Notes under the pieces: model-generated
Seen by the model: the letters and a program-made list of their open reading frames with translations, nothing else
The model's database searches: none
What the model was told of the DNA's origin: nothing
Shown: positions 18,967 through 27,229 of the stretch, in pieces
How positions within the stretch are numbered: the first letter of the stretch is position 1
Layout of the letters: every line of letters starts with the position of its first letter
Made by a program: the position numbers and the translations under genes
Assembly (NCBI RefSeq): GCF_900101335.1
Contig: NZ_FNKA01000001.1
Location: forward strand, 930,001-994,000
Length of the DNA: 64,000 nucleotides
Direction: 5' to 3'
Source of the DNA: Quadrisphaera sp. DSM 44207
Lineage (GTDB): Bacteria > Actinomycetota > Actinomycetes > Actinomycetales > Quadrisphaeraceae

Positions 18967-19710
18967 GTGTCCGGTCGTGCAGAGGACCTGCGAGACGCCC
19001 TGGTCGCGCCGCCGCCCGACGTGCTGCCCGTGCTGTCGCGCGGCAAGCACCGCAACCCGAGGCAGGGCGCCTGCTTCATGGAGCTCGCCTCCTACCTCGC
19101 CGGCGAGCGGTGGAGCGACCACCCCGCGTGCACCCACCCGCTGCTGGCGCACACCGCCCGGTACGTCAACGACCACACCTCCGACGCGGGCCGACCGCGC
19201 CTGGCGGCGCTGATCCCCTCGGTGATCGGGCTGACGAGCGACGACCCGCACGTCGACGCCCGCCTGGCGCTGCTGTGCGCGAGCCGGGCGCTGCCGGTCG
19301 CGGCCGAGGAGCGCCAGCGGGTCCTCGCCGTCGCCGCGCTCACGTGCGACCGGTTCCTCGCCGACCTCGACGGGCGGCCCGCCGGTCAGCTCGAGGAGGC
19401 CACGCGGGCGGTCCTGGCGCGGGTGCCGCTGGCGGCCCGGTGGGCGGACCGCTTCGCGGCCGAGACCCCGCCGACTACCAAGGCGTTCCGGCGCAGGACG
19501 GCCCCCCACGTCGTGGGCTACTCCGTGCACGCGCTGGCGCTGGCCTGCGTGCCGGACCCGGACGCGCTCATGCGCGAGGTGCTCGCGGAGGCGGTCGACG
19601 CCTGCCGCTCCTGGACGGCCGCCGCGGCCGCGCCGCAGCGCCCCGTCGACACGGGGGCCTGGCAGGCGGCGTGCGCACTCACGGGGGCCGGCGGGACCCG
19701 GAGGGGGTAG
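18967..19710 (+). CDS. Uncharacterised protein with a Cys/His cluster
   Basis: 247 residues from a GTG at 18967 with AGGAGGG five bases upstream. I do not recognise a named family. It has no signal peptide or membrane helix and looks alpha-helical. A compact, probably conserved stretch (residues ~24-62) reads SRGKHRNPRQGACFMELASY followed by a Cys/His group: C36, H52, C55 and H57 (pattern C-x15-H-x2-C-x-H), which could bind a metal. The C-terminal third includes KAFRRRTAPHVVGYSVHALALACVPDPDALM. The gene ends about 20 bp before the broken end of the SDR remnant on the other strand. Confidence 0.72.
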   Translation: MSGRAEDLRDALVAPPPDVLPVLSRGKHRNPRQGACFMELASYLAGERWSDHPACTHPLLAHTARYVNDHTSDAGRPRLAALIPSVIGLTSDDPHVDARLALLCASRALPVAAEERQRVLAVAALTCDRFLADLDGRPAGQLEEATRAVLARVPLAARWADRFAAETPPTTKAFRRRTAPHVVGYSVHALALACVPDPDALMREVLAEAVDACRSWTAAAAAPQRPVDTGAWQAACALTGAGGTRRG

Positions 19711-19730
19711 CGCGCCGCGGCCGCCCTCAC

Positions 19731-20168
19731 GGTGACCCGGGTCAGCGACGCCAGGCCGCTGCTGACGTTGACCACGACCGGGGCGCTCGAGCGCTGCAGC
19801 AGCGGCAGGAACGCGGGCGTGACCCGCACCACGCCGAGGACGTTGGTCTCGAACAGCGGCCGCGCCTGCTCGGCGGTCGCCTCCGCGGCGCCGACCACGC
19901 TCCCGTCCGGCCTGCGCCCCTCGACGCCGGCGTTGTTGACCAGCACGTCCAGTCCGCCGTCCGCCTCGACGGCCCTCGCCGCCGCGGCGACGGACGCCTC
20001 GTCGGTGACGTCCAGGAGGACCAGCCGGGCGCCCAGCTGCTCGGCGGCCCGCCGCCCGCGCTCGGCGTCCCGGCTGCCCGCGCAGACGGTGTGACCCGCG
20101 GCGACGAGCCGGCGGGCGGTCTCGAAGCCGAGGCCCTTGGTGGCGCCGGTGATCAGGATCGTCGTCAT
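19731..20168 (-). pseudogene. SDR oxidoreductase truncated at its 3' end
   Basis: The start MTTILITGATKGLGFETARRL is a perfect Rossmann N-terminus and the NNAG motif (DVLVNNAGVEG) and the catalytic Ser strand (VVVNVSSGLASLTRVT) are intact. The protein should then continue to the YxxxK active site, but homology ends near 19731 and the frame runs on to 19518 through sequence antisense to the preceding gene. Without Tyr/Lys and the C-terminal half it cannot be a working dehydrogenase. The gene is divergent from a broken HTH gene and has an intact palindrome upstream. Confidence 0.8.
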
Positions 20169-20210
20169 GGCGCCAGGTTCGGCGGGGGCGGTGCGCTCAG
20201 CCAGGCGTCC

Positions 20211-20243
20211 GGTCTTCCTGGGACCACGGGTACCAGGAAGACC
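20211..20243. promoter_or_regulatory. Perfect inverted repeat, likely operator between divergent remnants
   Basis: GGTCTTCCTGG and CCAGGAAGACC are perfect 11-bp arms separated by 11 bp. The site is 43 bp upstream of the SDR start and 28 bp upstream of the HTH-type start on the other strand, the expected place for an autoregulated divergent operator. Confidence 0.65.
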
Positions 20244-20270
20244 CGGCGGTGGCGGTGGACACTGGCGGGC

Positions 20271-20360
20271 GTGGCGGCGGAGTTCGGGCGGGTGGTGCGC
20301 CGCTGGCGCGACCGGGTCTCCCGTCGGGCTCCCGCCGGGCGCGACCAGGCGGTAGCCGTG
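20271..20360 (+). pseudogene. 5' remnant of an XRE/MmyB-type regulator
   Basis: From a GTG at 20271 the frame reads VAAEFGRVVRRWRDRVS, which resembles the first residues of MmyB-like HTH regulators commonly divergent from SDR genes in actinomycetes (EFGxxLRxWRDRVSP). After that the sequence loses similarity (RRAPAGRDQAVAVPRG), with no helix-turn-helix, and runs into the next gene at 20395. I read it as a remnant of a regulator whose body was deleted. It is short, so this rests on family recall. Confidence 0.45.
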
Positions 20361-20394
20361 CCGCGCGGTCCGTCGTCCGCGCTCCCGGCGCCGC

Positions 20395-21267
20395 TCAGGA
20401 CAGGGCCCCGGCGCTGTCGCGGGCCCACTGGGCGAAGGTGCGCGGAGCGCGGCCGGTGAGGGCCCGCACGTCCCCGGACGGCTCCAGGACGGCAGCGGCC
20501 GGGCCCACGGTCTCCAGCACCGAGGTGGTCACGGAGTGCGGGGTGCCGGGAGGGAAGACGTCCCGGGCCGCCTCGGCCTCGCTGATCGCCTCCACCTCCA
20601 GCGGCCGGCTCAGCACCTCGGCCAGGACCCGGGCCTGCTGGCGCACGGAGATCCTCTCCGGGCCGGTGATGGAGAACGCCCCGGTGGGCGGGGTCTGCGC
20701 GAGCAGGACGGCGACCGCGGCAGCGGCGACGTCGGCCGGGTCGACCACGGGCAGGGCGACGTCGGGGTGGGGGGTGCGCACGGCGCCGTTCCCGCCGGGA
20801 CGCGCCCCCGCGGCCCAGAGGAGGACGTTGGAGTCGAACCCGGCCGCCCGCAGGAACGTCGCCGGGACGCCCGCGCCGGTCAGCGCCGCCTCACCGGCCC
20901 GGTGCCGGGCGGTGATGGCGTTCGCCTCCCCGCTGGGCAGGTCGGTGGCGGCGGTGAAGGAGGACAGCAGCACCACGTGCTGCAGGTCCGCCTCGGCCGC
21001 CGCGCCGGCGAAGGCCGCGCCGTCGTCGTCGGCCATGGTCAGGTGGGCGCGGTCCACGCCCTCCAGGGCGCGGCGCAGGTCCTCGGGGTCGGTCAGGTCG
21101 CCCTGAACGACCTGCACGCCCTCCGGAACGGCCCCGGTGGCGCGGGCGCGGGCGGCGCCGCGGACCAGCACCACGACGTCGTGGCCGTGCTCGGGACGCG
21201 TGCTGACCAGCTGGCGCACGACGTGGCCGCCGACGGTGCCCGTGGCGCCGGTGACGAGGAGCTTCAC
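20395..21267 (-). CDS. NAD(P)-binding NmrA-like oxidoreductase
   Basis: 290-residue atypical SDR. The N-terminal glycine motif is MKLLVTGATGTVGGHVVRQL (start codon GTG), followed by VVQGDLTDPEDLRRAL and VVLLSSFTAA; no classic YxxxK is seen, as in NmrA/HSCARG-type sensors and quinone reductases. The GTG at 21267 has GGAGGG eight bases upstream; the ORF can extend to 21327 but would cross the promoter. It is divergent from the TetR gene and so is the likely target of that repressor. Confidence 0.85.
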   Translation of the reverse strand: MKLLVTGATGTVGGHVVRQLVSTRPEHGHDVVVLVRGAARARATGAVPEGVQVVQGDLTDPEDLRRALEGVDRAHLTMADDDGAAFAGAAAEADLQHVVLLSSFTAATDLPSGEANAITARHRAGEAALTGAGVPATFLRAAGFDSNVLLWAAGARPGGNGAVRTPHPDVALPVVDPADVAAAAVAVLLAQTPPTGAFSITGPERISVRQQARVLAEVLSRPLEVEAISEAEAARDVFPPGTPHSVTTSVLETVGPAAAVLEPSGDVRALTGRAPRTFAQWARDSAGALS

Positions 21268-21336
21268 GGTGGTTCCCTCCAGTGCCCGCGCCGACCCTCG
21301 GCGCGTTAGCATTGATAATAAAAGCACATGATCACC

Positions 21337-21371
21337 GGTAACACAATTGCCGCTAACACTTGGGTGTTACC
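21337..21371. promoter_or_regulatory. TetR operator candidate in an AT-rich divergent promoter
   Basis: Two nested symmetries lie here: GGTAACAC (21337-21344) with GTGTTACC (21364-21371), and an inner TAACAC-TTGG-GTGTTA (21354-21369). The region 21301-21370 is clearly AT-richer than its surroundings. It ends nine bases before the TetR start and is 70 bp from the NmrA-like start. Confidence 0.65.
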
Positions 21372-21379
21372 GTCTTCGC

Positions 21380-22129
21380 ATGGCACTCGCCTCGGCCGCG
21401 GCCGGCGGCCCCGCAGCGGCCGCGGCGAGTCCGCGGGAGCGGATCCTCGCCGCTGCGGCGCACCTGCTCGCCGCGGGCGGGCGCGAGGCGGTCACCACGC
21501 GGGCGGTCAGCGCCGCCGCCGACGTGCAGGCCCCCACCATCTACCGGCAGTTCGGCGACATGCGGGGCCTGCTGGACGCCGTGGCGAGCCGGGGCTTCGC
21601 CGCCTACCTGCGCTCCAAGGCCGACCGCGAGCGGCTGGCCGACCCCGTGGAGGACCTGCGCGCCGGCTGGGACCTGCACGTGGACTTCGGGCTGGCCAAC
21701 CCCGCGCTGTACGCGCTGATGTACGGCGACCCGCGCCCCGGCGGGGGCGGGCAGGCGGCCGAGGAGGCCCGAGCCGTCCTGCACCAGCTGGTCCAGCGGG
21801 CGGCCGAGGCCGGGCGGCTGCGCGTCGGCGTCGAGCCCGCCGCCCGCATGATCGGCGCCGCCGGCGTCGGGGTCGTGCTCACCCTGCTGGCCGCCCCGGA
21901 GCGGCACCGCGACCTCGCGCTCTCCCGCGCCACCCGCGAGGCGGTCCTGGCCGCCGTCACGACCGCCCCCGGGGCCGGCGCGCCGGAGGGCCCCGAGGAG
22001 GAGCGCGAGCGCACCAGCACCCGCGCCGTCGCCCTGCGGGCCGCCCTGGGTCGAGCGCCCGGCGGCCTCACCGCGGCCGAGCACGCCCTGCTCCTGGAGT
22101 GGCTGGACCGGATCACCGCCCAGCCGTGA
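21380..22129 (+). CDS. TetR-family transcriptional regulator
   Basis: 249 residues. The N-terminal HTH is [20 protein letters not shown], then [20 protein letters not shown], with the family [15 protein letters not shown] after it. The C-terminal ligand domain is of the WHG-like type ([20 protein letters not shown]). The ATG at 21380 is taken over an upstream ATG at 21347, which would fall within the palindrome. Divergent from the NmrA-like oxidoreductase; likely autoregulated and derepressed by a small molecule. Confidence 0.9.
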   Translation: MALASAAAGGPAAAAASPRERILAAAAHLLAAGGREAVTTRAVSAAADVQAPTIYRQFGDMRGLLDAVASRGFAAYLRSKADRERLADPVEDLRAGWDLHVDFGLANPALYALMYGDPRPGGGGQAAEEARAVLHQLVQRAAEAGRLRVGVEPAARMIGAAGVGVVLTLLAAPERHRDLALSRATREAVLAAVTTAPGAGAPEGPEEERERTSTRAVALRAALGRAPGGLTAAEHALLLEWLDRITAQP

Positions 22130-22447
22130 GCCCGGCCGGCCTCCGCAGCGCTCGACGGGCCTGGCCCCGGCGCGGGACGACGTGCCCGCGCCGCACGGCG
22201 AGACGCAGCAGGAGCCCCGTGACCACGAGGCAGACGAGGATCGCGGGCAGGCCCGCCTCGAGCCCGGAGCCGCCGCCGGTGAGGAGCGCGGGGCCGTCCA
22301 CGACCGAGCGCAGGACGCCGTCGGACCCGCAGGCGGGAGCGGTGCCGTACAGGGCGCTCTGGGACCAGTTCCACCCCAGGTGGACGCCGATGGGCAGTCA
22401 CAGGGTGCGGGTGGCGGCGCAGGCCGCCGCGAGCAGGGCCCCGCCGC
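22113..22447 (-). pseudogene. 3' remnant of a CPBP intramembrane protease gene with a nonsense codon
   Basis: Read on the minus strand the sequence gives GALLAAACAATRTL, a TGA, then LPIGVHLGWNWSQSALYGTA and, to the end, GPALLTGGGSGLEAGLP and a final helix AILVCLVVTGLLLRLAV. LWLPIGxHxGWN is the conserved last motif of CPBP (CAAX protease/bacteriocin processing) proteins, so the TGA stands where TGG (Trp) is expected. The first two-thirds of the gene, with the EExxxR motif, are missing. The end overlaps the TetR stop by 17 bp. Confidence 0.72.
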
Positions 22448-22448
22448 G

Positions 22449-22763
22449 ATGCGCACCGTCGCCCACGGTGACGCCCTGATCTCCCCCGCGGTCACCCGCG
22501 CCCTCATCGGCCGCCACGCCGACCGCCTGCACGACCCCCCGGGTAGCGCCGGCCCGGTCGGCGCGCTGACCCCGCGCGAGGTCGAGGTGCTGCGCCTGGT
22601 CGCCGAGGGCCGCTCGAACGCGGAGATCGCCGCCGACCCCGTCGTGAGGACCGAGGCGGTCAAGACCCACGTCTCGCGCATCCTCACCGAACTAGGGCTG
22701 CGCGACCGCGTCCAGGCCGTCGTCCACGCCCACCGCACCGGGTTGGTGGACCCGCGCTCCTGA
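22449..22763 (+). pseudogene. 3' remnant of a NarL-family response regulator
   Basis: An ATG at 22449 opens 104 codons that match only the linker and LuxR-type HTH: MRTVAHGDALISPAVTRALI is the usual post-receiver linker, then LTPREVEVLRLVAEGRSNAEIAADPVVRTEAVKTHVSRILTELGLRDRVQAVV. The receiver domain with its phospho-Asp is absent, and the sequence upstream is the CPBP remnant on the other strand. The HTH is intact, so a free DNA-binding domain could still be made, but no ribosome site is evident. Confidence 0.72.
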
Positions 22764-22769
22764 GCCGGT

Positions 22770-23270
22770 TCAGGTGGGGCTCGGCGGCGCCGGCAGCTGC
22801 TCGGGCGGCCGGGGCCTCACGACCAGCACCTCGCACGGCGCGCGGCGCACCACGTCGCTGGCGACCGTGCCGAGGAGGCGGTCGGCGATGCTGGTATCGC
22901 GCACCGCGCCGACGACGACGAGGTCCGCGCCGCGCTCCTCCGCCGTGGTCAGCAGCGCGGCCGCCGGCTCGGCCTCCACGAGCAGCGCCGCCGAGATCGT
23001 CGCGGACTGCTCCTGCGCCACGGCCACGGCCGCGGCGATGGCGGCGCTGGCCGCCGCCCGGCCGGGCAGCTGCCCCAGGCGCGGGTCGGCGCCCAGCGCC
23101 GCGACGCTGCGCGCGTCCTGGCGGGAGGAGACCCCGCCGAAGGCGCAGACGATGACCAGGTCGGCGTCGTCGTGGGTCGCCAGCCACGCGGCCCGCGCGA
23201 CCGTGGGCGCCGCCAGCGTGGAGCCGTCGGTGCCGACGACGATGGTGCGGTAGTCGTACAGGGACGTCAT
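22770..23270 (-). CDS. Universal stress protein (UspA family)
   Basis: 166 residues, single Usp domain. It opens TIVVGTDGSTLAAPTVARAA and ends with VVGAVRDTSIADRLLGTVASDVVRRAPCEVLVV, corresponding to the ATP-binding G-x2-G-x9-G-S/T motif of the ATP-binding subclass. ATG at 23270, 11 bp after the transporter stop, so it is probably the last gene of the operon SRPBCC - GPH transporter - Usp. Confidence 0.9.
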   Translation of the reverse strand: MTSLYDYRTIVVGTDGSTLAAPTVARAAWLATHDDADLVIVCAFGGVSSRQDARSVAALGADPRLGQLPGRAAASAAIAAAVAVAQEQSATISAALLVEAEPAAALLTTAEERGADLVVVGAVRDTSIADRLLGTVASDVVRRAPCEVLVVRPRPPEQLPAPPSPT

Positions 23271-23281
23271 CGCCGCCGCCC

Positions 23282-24658
23282 TCAGTGGGCGCCCGCAGGG
23301 ACCTGCAGGACGTCGTCGACGTGCCGGACGATGGGCGGCTCCTTGATCCACGTCATGGCGGCCGCCGCGCACGCCAGCAGGATCCCGGCGAACAGGATCG
23401 CGCTGGTCGGCTCGCCGCCCAGGACGGCCTCGAAGACGAACCCGAAGGTCAGCGACTGGATGAGCATCGGGATGACGATCATCATGTTGATGATGCCCAT
23501 GTACACCCCGAAGCGGGTGGAGGGGATCATCCGCGTGGCCATGATGTAGGGCACGCCCATGATCGAGGCCCACGCGATGCCCAGCCCGGTGATCGGGACG
23601 AGCAGCAGGTACCGGTTGCCGATGGAGGGGACGATCGCCAGCCCGACCGCGGCGCACAGCAGGCAGACGATGTGCACCCACTTCGCGCCCCGCCGGCGCG
23701 CGAACCCGACGAGCGGGAAGGCGACGAGGAAGGTGACGACGCTGTACCAGCCGTTCACCAGCGAGGTCGTCGCCAGCGCCTGGTCGTACTCGGGGTCCGC
23801 CGCCGTCGCGCCGTAGACCGACTGCGCGATGGACAGGGAGATGAACTGCCAGTAGGTGGCCATGGCGTACCACTGGAACAGGTACACCAGGGCCAGCTTG
23901 CGCAGCTCGACGGGCATCTCGACGATCGCGTCCTTGATCTCGACGAGCGCGACGCCCAGGCCCCCCTTCTTCGCCCGCAGGGCCGCCAGCTCCTCCGGGC
24001 TCGGCGGGAGCTCGGGGGTGCTCAGCACCGAGATCAGGACGGTGGCGATGGAGCAGACCGCGCCGAGCAGGAAGGAGCCGACGACCCAGTAGGGGATGCC
24101 GGCGTCGGTGGCGCCGGTGATGAACTGCTGGAAGACGAACAGGGAGATGGTCGCCAGGGTGATGCCGAAGCCGGTGAAGAAGCTCTGCGCGAGGAACCCG
24201 TTGCCGAGCTGCGACGGCGGCAGCCGGTCGGAGATGAACGCCCGGTACGGCTCCATCGCCGTGTTGTTGCTGGCGTCGAGCAGCCAGAGCAGCAGCACCG
24301 CCATCCAGATCGCCGTGACGAACGGGAAGAGGAACAGGCAGATGCTGCAGCCGATCGCGCCGATGAGGAAGAACGGCTTGCGCCGCCCCCACCGCGGGCT
24401 CCAGGTGCGGTCCGACAGGGCCCCGATCAGGGGCTGGATGAACAGGCCGGTGATCGGGCCGGCGAGGTTGAGGATCGGCAGGTCGTGCGGGTCGGCCCCC
24501 AGGTAGTTGTAGATGGGGTTCACCGCGTTCTGCTGCATGCCGAAGCTGTACTGGATCCCGAAGAACCCGAAGTTCATGAGCAGGATCTGCCGCATGGTCA
24601 TCAGCGGCTTCTCGCGCACCACCGTGGTGTGCGCGGCGGGTGCGGCCGTGGCGGTCAC
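23282..24658 (-). CDS. MFS transporter, GPH/sugar-cation symporter like
   Basis: 458 residues with about 12 membrane helices. The N-terminal region (MNFGFFGIQYSFGMQQNAVNPIY; GPITGLFIQPLIGALSDRTW; RWGRRKPFFLIGA) has the RxGRRxP loop shared by maltose/sucrose carriers of the GPH/SLC45-like group. A cytoplasmic loop with PELPPSPEELAALRAKK separates the halves. The substrate is probably a disaccharide, by family; no sugar enzymes are adjacent. The GTG at 24658 overlaps the SRPBCC stop by four bases. Confidence 0.85.
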   Translation of the reverse strand: MTATAAPAAHTTVVREKPLMTMRQILLMNFGFFGIQYSFGMQQNAVNPIYNYLGADPHDLPILNLAGPITGLFIQPLIGALSDRTWSPRWGRRKPFFLIGAIGCSICLFLFPFVTAIWMAVLLLWLLDASNNTAMEPYRAFISDRLPPSQLGNGFLAQSFFTGFGITLATISLFVFQQFITGATDAGIPYWVVGSFLLGAVCSIATVLISVLSTPELPPSPEELAALRAKKGGLGVALVEIKDAIVEMPVELRKLALVYLFQWYAMATYWQFISLSIAQSVYGATAADPEYDQALATTSLVNGWYSVVTFLVAFPLVGFARRRGAKWVHIVCLLCAAVGLAIVPSIGNRYLLLVPITGLGIAWASIMGVPYIMATRMIPSTRFGVYMGIINMMIVIPMLIQSLTFGFVFEAVLGGEPTSAILFAGILLACAAAAMTWIKEPPIVRHVDDVLQVPAGAH

Positions 24659-25134
24659 CGCGCCACCCCCGGCGCGCTGCGGCTGCTCAGGTGCGCCTGG
24701 AGGCGCTCGAGCTCCTGCTCCCAGCCGCGGCTGTGGTAGCCGGCGACGTCCTGCTCGAACGGGCCCTGCACGATGCGCACCAGCGTCCCGTCGCGCCCCG
24801 TCCTCGTGAACTCCACGCGCAGCTCCAGGAGCGAGTCCGGGTCGATGCCGGGGTCCCCCGCGATCCGCTGGCGCGCCACGAAGACGTCCGGCTCGAAGAG
24901 CTCGGTGAAGACCGCGTCGGTCGTCACGCGCACCGTCGGGTCGTCGTCCCGGACCTTCACGTGGTGGTGGCGCCCGCCCGGGCGCAGGTCGGAGGCGACG
25001 GTGTCGGGTTCGACGTGCCAGCCGGGGCTGCCGCGCCAGCGCGCCATCTCCTCCGGCGCCGTCCAGGCCCGGAAGACCTCGGGGCGAGGGTGGTCGAACT
25101 GGCGCTCGACGACGACCATGATGTTCCCGGGCAT
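24655..25134 (-). CDS. SRPBCC (AHSA1/START-like) domain protein
   Basis: 159 residues. VVVERQFDHPRPEVFRAWTAPEEMARW is the signature start of AHSA1-type lipid/ligand-binding folds, and HHHVKVRDDDPTVRVTT and EQDVAGYHSRGWEQELERLQAHL close the domain. The ATG at 25134 is preceded by GGGGGAGCTC; longer frames to 25353 overlap the tRNA and are unlikely. Function in this family ranges from stress responses to ligand carriage; nothing here fixes a ligand. Confidence 0.82.
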   Translation of the reverse strand: MPGNIMVVVERQFDHPRPEVFRAWTAPEEMARWRGSPGWHVEPDTVASDLRPGGRHHHVKVRDDDPTVRVTTDAVFTELFEPDVFVARQRIAGDPGIDPDSLLELRVEFTRTGRDGTLVRIVQGPFEQDVAGYHSRGWEQELERLQAHLSSRSAPGVAR

Positions 25135-25318
25135 GAGCTCCCCCAGCCGCGGCCCGCGCCCGGGCGCCCCCGCGTCCGGCTGCGCTGCCGCTCCCGGAGC
25201 CTCTCTTTCGGGGTGCGCGCCTGTCACCCCAGGGGGCAGGTTCATGCCACTCAGGACGGGCGGCCAGCCCGAGGGCGCAGGAGCGCCGCGCACCGCACGG
25301 CCTGCAGGGCTGCGGGGA

Positions 25319-25391
25319 GCCGCCTGTGGGAATCGAACCCACGACCTACGCATTACGAGTGCGTCGCTCTGGCCGACTGAGCTAAGGCGGC
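25319..25391 (-). tRNA. tRNA-Thr (anticodon CGT)
   Basis: On the minus strand the 73-nt sequence folds as a full cloverleaf: acceptor GCCGCCT with AGGCGGC, D-arm GCTC/GAGC, anticodon stem ACGCA/TGCGT with loop CTCGTAA, and T-arm GTGGG-TTCGAAT-CCCAC. Anticodon CGT reads ACG (Thr). No CCA is encoded. Confidence 0.96.
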
Positions 25392-25576
25392 GAGACGCCG
25401 GCCGGAGGACCGGCGCCGGTCAGAAGCGTACCCGGCAGCGGGAGCGGCCAGGACCGGAACCCTCGCGGACGGGCGGTCACCCGGGTCCGCGCCGGTGGTC
25501 CCCGTCATGCCCTCCGGCCGGGCGCTCGCGCTCCGCCCCGCGACACGCGGCCCCGGCGGGACCTACCGTGCCGCTC

Positions 25577-26374
25577 GTGGACACGGACCCGCCCCCAGAC
25601 CCGCGCACCGGCCCGCGCACCGGCCCGCACGCGGACCTGGCCGGCCGCCGCGCCGTCGTCACCGGCGCCGCCAGCGGCATCGGGCTCGCCTGCGCCCGCG
25701 CCCTCGCCGCCGCGGGCGCCGACGTCCTGGCCGTCGACCGCGACGGCGAGGGCCTGTCGGCGCTCGCGGCGCAGACGGGTGCCCGCACCGCGGTGGTGGA
25801 CCTGCTCGACCTCGACGCCGCCGGGCAGATCGGCGAGGGCGCCGACGTCGTCGTCAACAACGCGGGGGTCCAGCACGTCGCCCCGCTGCACGAGTTCCCG
25901 CCCGAGCGGTTCTCGACGATCCTCACCCTGATGCTCGAGGCGCCGTTCCGCACGGTGCGCGCCGCGCTGCCCGGCATGTACGCCCAGGGCTGGGGCCGCG
26001 TGGTCAGCATCAGCAGCGTGCACGGGCACCGGGCGAGCGAGTACAAGGCCGCCTACGTCGCCGCCAAGCACGGCCTGGAGGGCCTGTCGAAGGTGATCGC
26101 CCTGGAGGGCGCGCCGCACGGGGTGACGAGCAACTGCATCAGCCCCGGCTACGTGCGCACCCCGCTCGTCGAGGGGCAGGTCGCGGACCAGGCGCGGGTG
26201 CACGGCATCGCCGAGTCCGAGGTCGTGGCGAGGGTGATGCTGGAGCGCTCCCCCGTCAAGCGCCTCGTGGAGCCGGAGGAGGTCGCCGCGGCGGCGCTGT
26301 TCCTGTGCGGGCCGGCCTCGGCGTCCGTGACCGGCACCTCGCTGGTGCTGGACGGCGGGTGGACGGCGCGCTGA
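25577..26374 (+). CDS. SDR dehydrogenase, likely 3-hydroxybutyrate dehydrogenase
   Basis: 265-residue classical SDR. Motifs: [54 protein letters not shown] (Ser, Tyr and Lys of the active site) and the C-terminal [15 protein letters not shown]. The pattern [14 protein letters not shown] and SVHGHRAS are typical of D-beta-hydroxybutyrate dehydrogenase, and the next two genes encode 3-oxoacid CoA-transferase, which supports that role (3-hydroxybutyrate to acetoacetate). Start GTG at 25577 or 25568; the N-terminal PRTGPRTGP stretch comes from a 12-bp repeat. Confidence 0.87.
   Translation: MDTDPPPDPRTGPRTGPHADLAGRRAVVTGAASGIGLACARALAAAGADVLAVDRDGEGLSALAAQTGARTAVVDLLDLDAAGQIGEGADVVVNNAGVQHVAPLHEFPPERFSTILTLMLEAPFRTVRAALPGMYAQGWGRVVSISSVHGHRASEYKAAYVAAKHGLEGLSKVIALEGAPHGVTSNCISPGYVRTPLVEGQVADQARVHGIAESEVVARVMLERSPVKRLVEPEEVAAAALFLCGPASASVTGTSLVLDGGWTAR
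25601..25624. repeat. 12-bp tandem repeat, two copies
   Basis: Two perfect copies of ccgcgcaccggc, plus a partial third, encode PRTG repeats just after the start of the dehydrogenase. The unit is the reverse complement of the one at 12133. Confidence 0.8.
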
Positions 26375-26410
26375 GCGCGCCCTGCGGCACGACGAGGAAC
26401 GGAGGCAGCG

Positions 26411-27229
26411 GTGGACAAGGTGGTGGGCTCGGTGGCGGAGGCTGTCGCGGACGTGCCCGACGGCGCGACGCTGGCCGTCGGGGGCTTCGGCCTGTGCGGG
26501 ATCCCCAGCGCGCTGATCGGCGCGCTGCTGGAGCAGGGCGCCTCCGGCCTGGAGGTGGTCTCGAACAACTGCGGGGTCGACGACTGGGGCCTGGGGCTGC
26601 TGCTGCGCGCCGGGCGCATCCGCCGGGTGGTCGGCTCCTACGTCGGCGAGAACAAGGAGTTCGCCCGCCAGTACCTGTCCGGGGAGCTGGAGGTGGAGCT
26701 GACCCCGCAGGGCACCCTGGCCGAGCGGCTGCGCGCCGGCGGGTGCGGCATCCCCGGGTTCTACACCGCCACCGGGGTGGGCACGCAGGTGGCCGAGGGC
26801 GGGCTGCCGTGGCGCTACGCGCCCGACGGGTCGGTCGCGGTGGCCTCCCCGCCCAAGGAGACCCGCACCTTCCCCGTCGACGGGGAGGAGCGCGAGTTCG
26901 TCCTCGAGCGCGCCATCGTCGCCGACGTGGCGCTGGTGCGGGCGTGGAAGGGCGACCGGCACGGGAACCTCGTCTTCCGCTCCTCGGCGCGCAACTTCAA
27001 CCCGCTGTGCGCGATGGCCGGGCGGGTGGCGGTCGCGGAGGTCGAGCAGCTCGTCGAGCCGGGCGAGATCGATCCGGACGCCGTCCACCTGCCGGGCGTG
27101 TACGTGCACCGGGTGGTGCCGCTGACGCCCGAGCAGGCGGCGGACAAGCGGATCGAGCGGCTGACCACCCGGCCCCGCACCGCCCCGGCGGGCGCGGCAG
27201 CCGGCGGCGGAGAGGAGGCGGGGTCCTGA
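26411..27229 (+). CDS. scoA: 3-oxoacid CoA-transferase subunit A
   Basis: Transfers CoA (usually from succinyl-CoA) onto acetoacetate, together with subunit B. The family start is [35 protein letters not shown], with [18 protein letters not shown] and [21 protein letters not shown]. 272 residues, slightly extended by an Ala/Gly-rich tail. The GTG at 26411 has GGAGG five bases upstream. The stop overlaps the scoB start (TGATG). With the dehydrogenase it forms a ketone-body or PHB-monomer catabolic unit. Confidence 0.94.
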   Translation: MDKVVGSVAEAVADVPDGATLAVGGFGLCGIPSALIGALLEQGASGLEVVSNNCGVDDWGLGLLLRAGRIRRVVGSYVGENKEFARQYLSGELEVELTPQGTLAERLRAGGCGIPGFYTATGVGTQVAEGGLPWRYAPDGSVAVASPPKETRTFPVDGEEREFVLERAIVADVALVRAWKGDRHGNLVFRSSARNFNPLCAMAGRVAVAEVEQLVEPGEIDPDAVHLPGVYVHRVVPLTPEQAADKRIERLTTRPRTAPAGAAAGGGEEAGS

